DNA of 10,536 bases. Source: Desulfonema limicola. Its GTDB lineage: Bacteria > Desulfobacterota > Desulfobacteria > Desulfobacterales > Desulfosalsimonadaceae. How positions within the stretch are numbered: the stretch's first letter is position 1; every line of letters starts with the position of its first letter. The notes under the pieces were generated by a model. The model was not told where the DNA came from. It ran no database searches and saw only the letters and a program-made list of their open reading frames with translations. Where the stretch lies: the NCBI GenBank assembly GCA_020722245.1, contig DYLE01000068.1, positions 1-10,536 on the forward strand, written 5' to 3'. A program made the translations under genes and the position numbers. This document shows positions 1-7,168 of this stretch, piece after piece.

Positions 1-154
1 CAGTCGCCCTACGGGCTCCTTCCGTTCCCCCTTCGCCACCCTCTCCTCCCCAGGGCTGCATCTAAGAAAGAGAGAAAAATGGTCTTGACAACCCCGTCCA
101 CTGAAATAATCTGTAAGATCAAATTCAGATCTTTACACGTGATCTTACCCTGCC
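1..154. other. Non-coding stretch after the dehydratase operon
   Basis: This is the sequence downstream of the last dehydratase gene. The minus strand is strongly purine-rich from about position 55 to the left edge, and it has an inverted repeat close to the stop codon (annotated separately). An open frame crosses it on the minus strand, but it overlaps the C-terminal coding part of the dehydratase gene by about 100 bases in another frame and its protein has no recognisable domain. No clear ribosome site or start for a following gene is visible before the edge. Confidence 0.5.
113..148 (-). repeat. Inverted repeat after the dehydratase operon, possible weak terminator or 3' end structure
   Basis: The arms GTAAGATC (113-120) and GATCTTAC (141-148) are perfectly complementary over 8 bases with a 20-base spacer. 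A competing shorter hairpin, AAGATC/GATCTT (115-120 with 128-133), uses the same left arm. It begins 7 bases beyond the stop codon of the last gene, where a terminator or RNA-stabilising structure would be expected. No U-run follows on the minus strand, so it is not a standard intrinsic terminator. Confidence 0.35.
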
Positions 155-1453
155 TCAATTCGCCGCCTTGAGTCGCCTGGATTCTATAGTTTCCAAAAAA
201 GCGTCGACCCGTATTTTCAGTAGCGGAAAGGAATAGGCCCGGGGATCGATACAATCGCCGTCGATGACCAGCATGGGAACCTTGTCTTTAAAATAATCGG
301 CCGCCAGGTGAGTTGCACTGTAGTAGTGGCGGCATCCCTTGTGCGCAAAACCGATCAGGCCTTCGATCCTGTACTTATTGAACTCCCGCCGGTAGATGTC
401 GAATTTCTGTTCAAGGGGTGAATACATCGGATTGGCCAGCACCTTACGGGCCAGGCTGTGAAACGGCTTTTTAATGTCTAATTCGTCCCAGAAAATGTAA
501 TTCACCTCCTCCGCAACCACCGAGACGCCGCGTTCCTTTTCCAGGTAGTCAAAAAGGGTGTTGTCGTAATAGGGCCTCAGATGAATCCATCCGATGCGAT
601 ACCTGTCATCGGTCAATTGACGGGATTTGTTGATCTCCAAGAGCTCCTGGTAAAGGGTTTTGTAAATTTCAACGGCCTCGGGGGTTCCCCAGATATTCAG
701 CAGCACCGCGGAAAAATCAAGGGCCTTGCTTCCCCGGATAACGCCCGGTCCTTCCCGGAGTCGATTGATTTTGACAAACCACTCGCGGGCCTGATTCGAG
801 TTGTCAAACACCTGGCTCAGCCTGTCTTGGTCCAGCTTCTTACCCGTTTCCGTTTCCAAAAATCCCACCATGTTTTCGAACTGTCCGGCAAGGTAATCGA
901 CCGCTTCCCGGTAAAGCGCTTCATTGAAACTGAGGGCGCCATAGGGGACATCGATATAAAACTCCTTCCGGTTATACCGGCGGGAGGCAAATCGAGCGAG
1001 TTTTTTCTCCGGGTCGCAAAGCTGAGATGTGGTGACAAGAAAATCCGGCTCCGGCAATAGATCCCTGGTGATCCCGCCATAGGAGCAGGTCACAAAGGAG
1101 CAGCTGTCCCGGCACCCTAAATACTCCTCCCCTGATTCCACCAGCTTTTTGCCCAGGCCGGCACCTGCGATTCCGGCAGCCACCATTTCGGTGGAGAAGG
1201 GAACGATATCCATGGCGTAGAATATCTCGGTGGGCATGAAAAGGCTGTGCCAGACCACGGTTGCATCAGGGTTGTAGGCTTTGACCAGGTTGCCTGTAAG
1301 GAGTTTTCCCCTCATCTGGGAGGCTGAAAGCCCAGAACCTTTTTTTTCGTTTAACTTCTTGACCTTTTCCCTATGGTCTTCCATGGTGGCCCTGGCTTCC
1401 TTTTCCTGGGCCAGGGCCATGAAATCCAGAAACTGTTTTTCTCTTCGTTTCAT
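155..1453 (-). CDS. 2-hydroxyacyl-CoA dehydratase family protein, larger subunit
   Basis: A 432-residue protein of the family that includes 2-hydroxyglutaryl-CoA dehydratase HgdA/HgdB and the BcrB/BcrC subunits of benzoyl-CoA reductase. These subunits carry a [4Fe-4S] cluster and receive a single electron from an ATP-driven activator, which makes a ketyl radical on the acyl-CoA. Visible family landmarks are HSLFMPTEIFYA (69-80), a cysteine group at 114, 118 and 123, C146, the HKGCR motif (C374), and DGDCIDPR (C401) near the C-terminus. C374, C401 and one of the early cysteines are the likely cluster ligands. The first 60 residues are charged and probably helical, before the conserved core. 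The start ATG overlaps the stop of the upstream gene as ATGA, with a weak GGCGG site 7 bases before it. It is cytoplasmic and last in the operon. The substrate is not deducible from the window. Family assignment is firm; alpha versus beta role is less so. Confidence 0.88.
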   Translation of the reverse strand: MKRREKQFLDFMALAQEKEARATMEDHREKVKKLNEKKGSGLSASQMRGKLLTGNLVKAYNPDATVVWHSLFMPTEIFYAMDIVPFSTEMVAAGIAGAGLGKKLVESGEEYLGCRDSCSFVTCSYGGITRDLLPEPDFLVTTSQLCDPEKKLARFASRRYNRKEFYIDVPYGALSFNEALYREAVDYLAGQFENMVGFLETETGKKLDQDRLSQVFDNSNQAREWFVKINRLREGPGVIRGSKALDFSAVLLNIWGTPEAVEIYKTLYQELLEINKSRQLTDDRYRIGWIHLRPYYDNTLFDYLEKERGVSVVAEEVNYIFWDELDIKKPFHSLARKVLANPMYSPLEQKFDIYRREFNKYRIEGLIGFAHKGCRHYYSATHLAADYFKDKVPMLVIDGDCIDPRAYSFPLLKIRVDAFLETIESRRLKAAN

Positions 1454-2568
1454 TGAAAATCCGCCATCTCTTTTTTGAGCTCAATCATTTCAATAAAGGA
1501 TTTCAATTCGATTTTGTTTAGGTCTCCAGAGATCTCCCCTTCCAACCGCTTATAGGGGACCCCCAGATCGTCGAGCTTTTCCGAAACGTAGGGAAATTCA
1601 AGGTACAGGTTTTCACAGTATTTAGGGATATAGTAGATCAGTCCGTCGATACGATACTGGCTGATAAGGTCCAGCAGATAGTCAACACCCAGCTCGCCGG
1701 CCATTCTGGGGCAGGGCGCCTTTCCCAGGTAGCCGGATGACAGGGATTTTAAAGGATTTCCCGTCGGCTCAACGACCGTATCAAAAAAACGCATGCCGTT
1801 GCACGCATCCTCGCAGACCACGATCCCCCCGATGTCATCCTGCTCCAAAAATTTTATGATCTCAGGATTGAACACGCTGCCGAAAACCATCAACCTCTGT
1901 TTCCGTGATCGGGTTGCGTCGCTGCTCTCCTGGTTTTCCAGGCGGGTCAGGAAGGGTTCGAACCGCCGGTTGAACTCCTTCTTATCGGTGGTCATGGCCA
2001 TGTCCAGGATCTCCATCACCTGGCTTCCTGTGACGGGAGGATGGTCATGCTTTCTTAATTCGTACAAACGCTGCAGCAGGGATCGCGTGTGATTGAACAG
2101 GGTAATGGCCTCATGGAGAGCTTCATCTGTAACCTTCCGGTCGAATTGACGCTCCAGGGTCTTGACCAGCTGCTGCAGGTTTTTTTCAAAATAGTCCACC
2201 GCCGAAGGGGTGTTCACCGTGGGAACATCCAGCAGGTGGCAGAATGCAGGTGTAACCTGGCTGCCGAGTTGACGCCAGCCGTCATACAACCTTCGAAGGC
2301 ACTCACAGGAATGGGCAATGACCACACCTTCCAGCATGCTGTACCGGCTTGCCAGAGCGCCCCCAAAAATACTGTGGATGTAGGGACACAGCGGACGGCC
2401 CAGGTAGACATCCTCCGTTTCCGCACCCGAACTCTTCCTGATCCCGTAGGTTTCAAAGCCGGCGGCATACAGGATTTCCACAGGGGTGTATGTACAGAAC
2501 CACCCCAGGGTCGGTTTGCCGGCGGGTATAGGCTGAATCGTCGTTTTGAATTCGTAAAAATCAGTCAT
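1450..2568 (-). CDS. 2-hydroxyacyl-CoA dehydratase family protein, smaller subunit
   Basis: A 372-residue partner subunit of the same superfamily. Landmarks are GWFCTYTPVEILYAAG (22-37, C25), a GRPLCPYIHS segment (C61), VIAHSCECLRRLYD (83-96, C88/C90), HLLDVP (111-116), CEDACNGMRFFD (252-263) and KYCENLYLEFPYV (316-328, C318). Matching cysteines bind a [4Fe-4S] cluster in characterised relatives. The frame can be extended to a TTG at 2613, but that would overlap the activator gene by 29 bases and has no ribosome site. The ATG at 2568 leaves a 16-base gap and places the conserved region at the usual distance, so I use it, although its own Shine-Dalgarno is also weak. It should form a heterodimer with the next gene product, to which it is coupled by ATGA overlap. 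Its specific acyl-CoA substrate is unknown. Confidence 0.87.
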   Translation of the reverse strand: MTDFYEFKTTIQPIPAGKPTLGWFCTYTPVEILYAAGFETYGIRKSSGAETEDVYLGRPLCPYIHSIFGGALASRYSMLEGVVIAHSCECLRRLYDGWRQLGSQVTPAFCHLLDVPTVNTPSAVDYFEKNLQQLVKTLERQFDRKVTDEALHEAITLFNHTRSLLQRLYELRKHDHPPVTGSQVMEILDMAMTTDKKEFNRRFEPFLTRLENQESSDATRSRKQRLMVFGSVFNPEIIKFLEQDDIGGIVVCEDACNGMRFFDTVVEPTGNPLKSLSSGYLGKAPCPRMAGELGVDYLLDLISQYRIDGLIYYIPKYCENLYLEFPYVSEKLDDLGVPYKRLEGEISGDLNKIELKSFIEMIELKKEMADFQ

Positions 2569-2584
2569 TAATCTGGATTGATGA

Positions 2585-3556
2585 TCAAAGGGTTGCGATG
2601 ACCTGATTGCCAATTGTCAGCTGAAGGATATCACCGTACCTGTTGCTCCTGTTTTGAACTTTCTCGCCACAGGTGTTTGCATCAACAATACAGGTTTCTA
2701 TCTTGTTGATGACCTCCATTCCACGAAAACCGGATGACTCCCAGGGCTCACGGGCGTATGCATCCCGAACAGCTAAAGCGATGCCCAGGGCTCCCATGAC
2801 ATTATAGTGTTTTGGAATCAGCAGGTTGCACTTGACGCCGCCGCCTTCTTCGATATACCTTTCCAGGGCTTGTTTCACGCCGATGTTGGCCGCGACCCCG
2901 CCCTGAAAGACAATGGGCGTCTCCAGTTTTTTTCTGTCGATATTCAGGGTGTTTATAAAATTCTTGGCGCAGGCGTTGCAAAGACCCGCGGCGATTTCCG
3001 CGACGGAATAGCCGCGGGCCTGGGCATCGATGGCACAGGATTCGATAAACACGCCGCATCGCGTTCTAAAATCAATGACTTTGGTCGACTGTACGGCAAG
3101 CGCACCCAGTTCCCCGATGGGAACCCCCAGCCTGGAGGACTGGGCATCCAGCATGGAGCCGGTACCTGCCCCGCACCATTCATTCATTCTGGATCGTATG
3201 GGAACGCCGTCCTTGATGTAAATCACCTTGGAATCCTGGCCCCCGATCTCAAAGATGGTTCTGACGTCAGGGAATTCATGCACGGTGGCCCTGGCATGGC
3301 TGTAAATCTCTGTTTTGTAAAGATCGGCGTTCACAATGGATCGCGCCAGTTCGGCAGCGCTACCCGTAACCCCTGTTCCCAGGATTTCCAGGTCAGCCGG
3401 AAGTCTTTCCATAACGGCGTTGAGACTTTGTTTTAGGGCGCTTAAAACCCGGCCGTGTGTGAATGTATACTCCTTTTCGATAACCTGCTTGTTTTCATCG
3501 ATAAAAACAATGTTGGTGGATACAGACCCTACATCGATTCCCAAAAATCCTTTCAT
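2585..3556 (-). CDS. Acyl-CoA dehydratase activase (ATP-dependent electron activator, HgdC/BcrAD/BadFG family)
   Basis: A 323-residue ASKHA-fold ATPase. By family knowledge it is a homodimer sharing one [4Fe-4S] cluster, and ATP hydrolysis drives a low-potential electron into the dehydratase. The sequence shows the phosphate-1 loop FLGIDVGSVSTN (4-15), FEIGGQDSK (102-110), NEWCGAGTGS (125-134) and RCGVFIES (166-173). C128 and C167 are 39 residues apart, the same spacing as the cluster cysteines of Acidaminococcus HgdC as I recall them (C127/C166). A later glycine motif, FQGGVAANIGV (217-227), completes the nucleotide site. About 55 residues follow the core (from about 268), with cysteines at 289 and 296; this tail is longer than in HgdC. 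Start choice: the ATG at 3556 has GGAGGG 8 bases upstream, while the ATG at 3577 adds seven atypical residues. It is first in its operon. Confidence 0.92.
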   Translation of the reverse strand: MKGFLGIDVGSVSTNIVFIDENKQVIEKEYTFTHGRVLSALKQSLNAVMERLPADLEILGTGVTGSAAELARSIVNADLYKTEIYSHARATVHEFPDVRTIFEIGGQDSKVIYIKDGVPIRSRMNEWCGAGTGSMLDAQSSRLGVPIGELGALAVQSTKVIDFRTRCGVFIESCAIDAQARGYSVAEIAAGLCNACAKNFINTLNIDRKKLETPIVFQGGVAANIGVKQALERYIEEGGGVKCNLLIPKHYNVMGALGIALAVRDAYAREPWESSGFRGMEVINKIETCIVDANTCGEKVQNRSNRYGDILQLTIGNQVIATL

Positions 3557-3564
3557 CTCATGAT

Positions 3565-3570
3565 CCCTCC
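3565..3570 (-). promoter_or_regulatory. Ribosome binding site fixing the activase start
   Basis: GGAGGG on the minus strand lies 8 bases before the ATG at 3556. It lies inside the coding extension that would start at 3577, which has no comparable site, so it decides for the shorter protein beginning MKGFLGID. Confidence 0.7.
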
Positions 3571-3708
3571 ATATCATCGTTTTAGATGGCTTAGCGGTTC
3601 CGATTTTTGATAAGGATTCTACTATAGCTGCAAGGGATCTGTTAACGGAAAGAATACAGGATAAATACTAGGGTCAGGCAAGTAGAAAAAAACCGGCGGA
3701 TATATTCT

Positions 3709-3737
3709 ATTATATAATTTTATCAAAATGTTATAAA
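3709..3737 (-). promoter_or_regulatory. Probable sigma-70 promoter for the activase-dehydratase operon
   Basis: On the minus strand the hexamers TTTATA (3732-3737) and TATAAT (3709-3714) are separated by 17 bases. The -10 is a perfect consensus and the -35 matches at four of six positions. The region is very AT-rich compared with the genes on both sides. Transcription would start near 3702, giving a leader of about 145 bases before the activase. It lies just downstream of the efflux operon's last stop codon, which fits an independent transcription unit. The predicted leader holds no riboswitch that I recognise. Confidence 0.45.
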
Positions 3738-3759
3738 AATACAGGCGTGCTGCTGTAAA

Positions 3760-4053
3760 TTACACCTCAACCTCAGCCACCGGCAGCTCGTAGATCTTGA
3801 TGCCGGCTCCGTGCAGCCGCCTTGAAACGCTGCGAAGCGCCTCCCGCACCGCCGTCTCGGTGTCTCCGTCTGCGGCCACGACCACCGCGCTGTTGTAACC
3901 GGGCCAGACCGAGGTGTCCATCTTGGGATCCGAGTTGGGTCCCTTGCCGTGCACCCGGTCCCATTTGGTAAACCCGGTGGCGCAGCAGCTGTTTAAGGTT
4001 TCCATGACATCCTCGTCATAGGTGACATCATAAACGGCGAAAAACAGTTTCAT
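3760..4053 (-). CDS. PII-like RND-transporter-associated protein (PG0541 family)
   Basis: A 97-residue protein with the look of the PII/CutA-like ferredoxin-fold group: a beta start MKLFFAVYDV, helix DEDVMETLNSC, then the characteristic block GFTKWDRVHGKGPNSD (27-42) and TSVWPGYNSAVVVAA (47-61), helix TETAVREALRSVSRRLH, and a final strand GIKIYELPV. This matches the PG0541-type proteins encoded beside RND pumps, whose biochemical role is not established as far as I know. By analogy with PII proteins it may form a trimer and sense a small ligand or contact the pump, but that is inference. There is no signal peptide, so it is cytoplasmic. Translation is coupled to the pump gene by ATGA overlap, with GAGGG 7 bases before the ATG. 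It is the last gene of the efflux operon. Confidence 0.8.
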   Translation of the reverse strand: MKLFFAVYDVTYDEDVMETLNSCCATGFTKWDRVHGKGPNSDPKMDTSVWPGYNSAVVVAADGDTETAVREALRSVSRRLHGAGIKIYELPVAEVEV

Positions 4054-7000
4054 GGATTTGCCCTCTTGCTTTTTGAATGCTCAAGCTGAAAATACACAGC
4101 GGGAATCAATACCAGGGTCACCAGGGTGGACAGCACCAGCCCGCCCAGCATGGTGATCCCCAGGGGGTTCCAGGACTCAGCCCCGACGCTTTTTGAAATC
4201 GCCATGGGGAAAAGCCCGCAGATGGTGGTCAGGGTGGTGATCAGCACCGGCCGGAGCCGGTTTTTTCCCGCCCGCGTGATGGCATCAAAGAGCGGCTGCC
4301 CGCGCTTTTGAAGCAGATGGATGTAATCGAGCAGCACGATGGCGTTGTTCACCACGATCCCCATGAGCATGATGATCCCCATAAAACTCATGATCCCGAG
4401 ATCCACATCACACAGGTAAAAAGCGAAGAAAACCCCGCTGAAGGCAAAGGGGACTGAAAACATGATAATAAACGGGTCCCTCAGGTTGCCGAACAGGGCC
4501 GCCATGACCATATAAACCAGCACGATCCCCAGAATCAGAAGATTGGTCAGGTCATGAAACGCCTTCTGCTGCTCCTCCACATCGCCTCCGAAATGCGCCG
4601 AGATCCCTTCGGGCACGCCGATCCGGGAAAGCAGCGCTTCCACCTCGTCTTTTCCCTCCCCCAGGGATTTATTCAACAGATCGGCCTCCACCTTGACGAT
4701 GGTCTGCCGGTTCTTTCTCTGGATCTCAATGGGGCCGCTTCCATCGGTTACACGCACCACGTTTTTAAGCCGGATCATTCGGCCGTCCGGGGTAAAGACC
4801 GGCGCGTTTAAAAGGTTGTCCAGGTTGTCCTTGTCCGTTTCGGTCAGCCGGGTAAAAATGTCAAAGTTATCCCCGGCGTCCCTGAACTCGGTGGCCTCGT
4901 TTCCGTAGAAATAGTTCCGCAGGATCAACGCGATGGAGGCCACGCTCAGGCCCATCTCCGAGGCCTTGGTCCGATCGATCATCACCCAGAGTTCGGGCCG
5001 GGGGTCCTTCTGGCTGACGCTGACATCCACCAGGCCGTGTATCTTCTGCATCTCTGATCTCAACCGGTGTGCGAAGGCAACCAGATGCTCCAGCTCCGAG
5101 CCCTGAAGTTCTATGATCAGCGGCTTGGCGTTTCCCATGAGGATCGCCATGATCGGATCGATGGCCCGCACCTTGAGCTCACTGATGCCCGGAATTTTTT
5201 CAACCTCCTGCCGCAGGGCCGCTGCGATCTCCTTGACCCCGCGGCTGCGTTGATCCCGGTCCACCAGCTTGAACCCGATCTCCCCCACATTGGCGCCCTC
5301 CTCAAACCCCAGGGCCACCCCCTTTCCCTCCTCGCTCTGGCCGTCAAACCCGTAGGAATGGCGGAACTCCTCGGGTTTGACCACCTGATCGATGGTGGCA
5401 AGAATCTGATCCACCACCTGGCTGGTCTTTTCGATGCGGGTACCCTCAGGCAGCCTGAAGCTCACGCCGATATCCCCGGAATCCACCTCGGCCATAAACG
5501 AGGTGGATAAAAACGGAATCAGGGAAAGGCTGGCGGCAAACACGGCGATCGCGAGCCCGAAGACCATCTTACGGTGGAAAAGCGACCATCCCAGAATCGC
5601 CGCATAGCCGTTTTCAAGGGCCACAAACATTTTTTCGGATGCCCGCCGGAACCCGGAAAGAAACCCCTTTTCATCCTCCGGCCGGTAAACAGAAATCCAC
5701 CTGGATGCAAGCAGCGGGGTGAGGGTCAGGGCGGTAAACAAAGAGCCCAGGATCGTAATGATGAGCACAAACGCGAGCTGCTTGAAGATGATGCCGGAAA
5801 GCCCGGTCAAAAACATCAGGGGCACGAAAATCACCACGGTGGTCATGCTGGAGGCGGTTATCGCAAGCCCCATCTCGCTTGCCCCGAACATGGCCGCCGG
5901 GCCGGGGCGGGCGCCGCCTTCCATGTGACGGACGATGTTCTCCAGCACCACCACCCCGTTATCCACCACCATGCCGGAAGCGATGGCCAGGGCCATCAAT
6001 GACACCAGGTTGATCGTGTATCCGAACAGATACATAAAAACAAAGGAGATGATCAGCGAAAAGGGAATGGACAGGGCGATGATCAGGGCGGGCCGAAACC
6101 GCCGAAGCAGGGCAAAGGTGATCAGCACCACGAAAAAAATCCCCCAGCCCAGGGTGTTGCGAAGGTTTCTGACGCTGGTGAGGATATTCTCGGAGCTGTC
6201 CATGACGAAGTGAATCTGGATATCCGGCGGCAGGGTCTTTAAAATCTCGTCAATCTTTTCCCGCACCCGCCGCACCACCTCAACGGTGTTCTTTCCGGTC
6301 TGGCGCTGAAGGATCAGCACAATCCCCTTCTTGCCGTCCCCCCACCCGTGCAGTTCCTCGGTTTTATAACCGTCCGTCACCTCCGCCACATCCCGCAGGT
6401 AGACCGGCCTGCCGGAAAAATTCCCGATAATGGTGTTGCCTATCTCCTCAACGGTTTTATACCGGCCCGGAACCCGGACAAAGTACTCGTTCAAGCCGGA
6501 CTTGATGTTCCCGGAAGGCAGGTTCAGGTTTTCCGCAGCCAGCACCTGGTTGATCATGGGAAGGGAGAGGCGGTATCCCTCGATTTTTTTCAAATCAAAG
6601 TAGATATTGATCCGCCGCCTGAGCCCGCCATAAAGCTCGATGGCGCCCACCCCAGGCACCCGACGGAGTTCATCGGCGATTTTCTTTTCCGCGATCCGGT
6701 GCAGCCTCAGCCAGCTCACATCGCCGGTGATGGTGCCGAAAAGCACCGGAGCGGTGGCGCTGGAAAACTTAAACAGCATGGGCTGCTCGATGTCTTTGGG
6801 AAGGTCCCGTTTGGCCAGCTCGATCCGGTCCCGAACGTCATTGGTGGCCACGTTCAGGTCCGCACCCCAGTCGAACTTGCAGTTGATCACCGAAAGGTAA
6901 TCCAGGGACTTGGAGGTCAGGGTGTCTAGGTTGTTGACGCTGTTGACCTGGTCCTCGATCGGCTTGGTCACCTCGGTTTCCACATCCGATGCGCTGGCGC

Positions 7001-7157
7001 CCGGCCATGAGGTCAGGATGGACACCACCGGCGGCTCAATGTCCGGCAGCATATCGATCTTGAGCATGAATACAGACACCAAACCCAGAAGGCTCAGACC
7101 CAGAAGCAGCATCATTGTGGCCACCGGCTGTTTGATGGAAAACTCAGGCAGTTTCAT
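4050..7157 (-). CDS. RND efflux pump inner membrane subunit (AcrB/MexB/HAE1-like)
   Basis: A 1035-residue pump of normal length with the duplicated RND layout: TM1 (about 12-31), a periplasmic porter domain (about 35-330), TM2-TM6 from about 336 to 490, TM7 near 530-550, a second periplasmic domain (about 555-865), then TM8-TM12 from about 870 to the end. It exports substrates from the periplasm or inner membrane outer leaflet, driven by protons, through the adaptor and TolC partner encoded upstream. TM4 reads ASGMVVDNGVVVLENI, so the AcrB D407/D408 pair is D399/N400. TM10 reads GIVVNNAIVLLDYI, so AcrB K940 corresponds to N937. These substitutions occur in other HAE1-type clades, so they do not imply inactivity. 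AcrB T978 aligns with T974. Heavy-metal (CusA-type) signatures are not apparent; substrate unknown. AAGGAG lies 6 bases before the ATG. Confidence 0.95.
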   Translation of the reverse strand: MKLPEFSIKQPVATMMLLLGLSLLGLVSVFMLKIDMLPDIEPPVVSILTSWPGASASDVETEVTKPIEDQVNSVNNLDTLTSKSLDYLSVINCKFDWGADLNVATNDVRDRIELAKRDLPKDIEQPMLFKFSSATAPVLFGTITGDVSWLRLHRIAEKKIADELRRVPGVGAIELYGGLRRRINIYFDLKKIEGYRLSLPMINQVLAAENLNLPSGNIKSGLNEYFVRVPGRYKTVEEIGNTIIGNFSGRPVYLRDVAEVTDGYKTEELHGWGDGKKGIVLILQRQTGKNTVEVVRRVREKIDEILKTLPPDIQIHFVMDSSENILTSVRNLRNTLGWGIFFVVLITFALLRRFRPALIIALSIPFSLIISFVFMYLFGYTINLVSLMALAIASGMVVDNGVVVLENIVRHMEGGARPGPAAMFGASEMGLAITASSMTTVVIFVPLMFLTGLSGIIFKQLAFVLIITILGSLFTALTLTPLLASRWISVYRPEDEKGFLSGFRRASEKMFVALENGYAAILGWSLFHRKMVFGLAIAVFAASLSLIPFLSTSFMAEVDSGDIGVSFRLPEGTRIEKTSQVVDQILATIDQVVKPEEFRHSYGFDGQSEEGKGVALGFEEGANVGEIGFKLVDRDQRSRGVKEIAAALRQEVEKIPGISELKVRAIDPIMAILMGNAKPLIIELQGSELEHLVAFAHRLRSEMQKIHGLVDVSVSQKDPRPELWVMIDRTKASEMGLSVASIALILRNYFYGNEATEFRDAGDNFDIFTRLTETDKDNLDNLLNAPVFTPDGRMIRLKNVVRVTDGSGPIEIQRKNRQTIVKVEADLLNKSLGEGKDEVEALLSRIGVPEGISAHFGGDVEEQQKAFHDLTNLLILGIVLVYMVMAALFGNLRDPFIIMFSVPFAFSGVFFAFYLCDVDLGIMSFMGIIMLMGIVVNNAIVLLDYIHLLQKRGQPLFDAITRAGKNRLRPVLITTLTTICGLFPMAISKSVGAESWNPLGITMLGGLVLSTLVTLVLIPAVYFQLEHSKSKRANP

Positions 7158-7168
7158 GGATTGCTCCT

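Noticed and set aside
85..112. TTGACA followed by an AT-rich -10-like stretch on the plus strand
   Set aside because: The best -10 spacing or sequence is poor, and it would only transcribe antisense to the dehydratase gene.
9..254. 81-residue open frame on the minus strand across the left edge region
   Set aside because: It overlaps the dehydratase C-terminus in another frame, starts within that gene and shows no recognisable domain.
581..1060. Plus-strand open frame opposite the larger dehydratase subunit
   Set aside because: It is antisense to a well-supported gene and its translation has no family features.
2569..2613. TTG start giving a 387-residue smaller dehydratase subunit
   Set aside because: It overlaps the activator by 29 bases, lacks a ribosome site, and adds residues outside the conserved core.
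2807..3436. 209-residue plus-strand open frame opposite the activator gene
   Set aside because: It is antisense to clear ATPase motifs; its length reflects codon bias of the true strand.
3557..3577. Upstream ATG at 3577 for the activator
   Set aside because: The extension contains the strong GGAGGG site that serves the ATG at 3556.
3741..3756. Possible terminator hairpin after the PII-like gene
   Set aside because: The only perfect pairing is a 4-base arm ACAG/CTGT around 8 bases; a short T-run follows, but the stem is too weak to call.
6348..6929. 193-residue plus-strand open frame opposite the RND pump
   Set aside because: It is a shadow of the pump gene with no ribosome site or domain.
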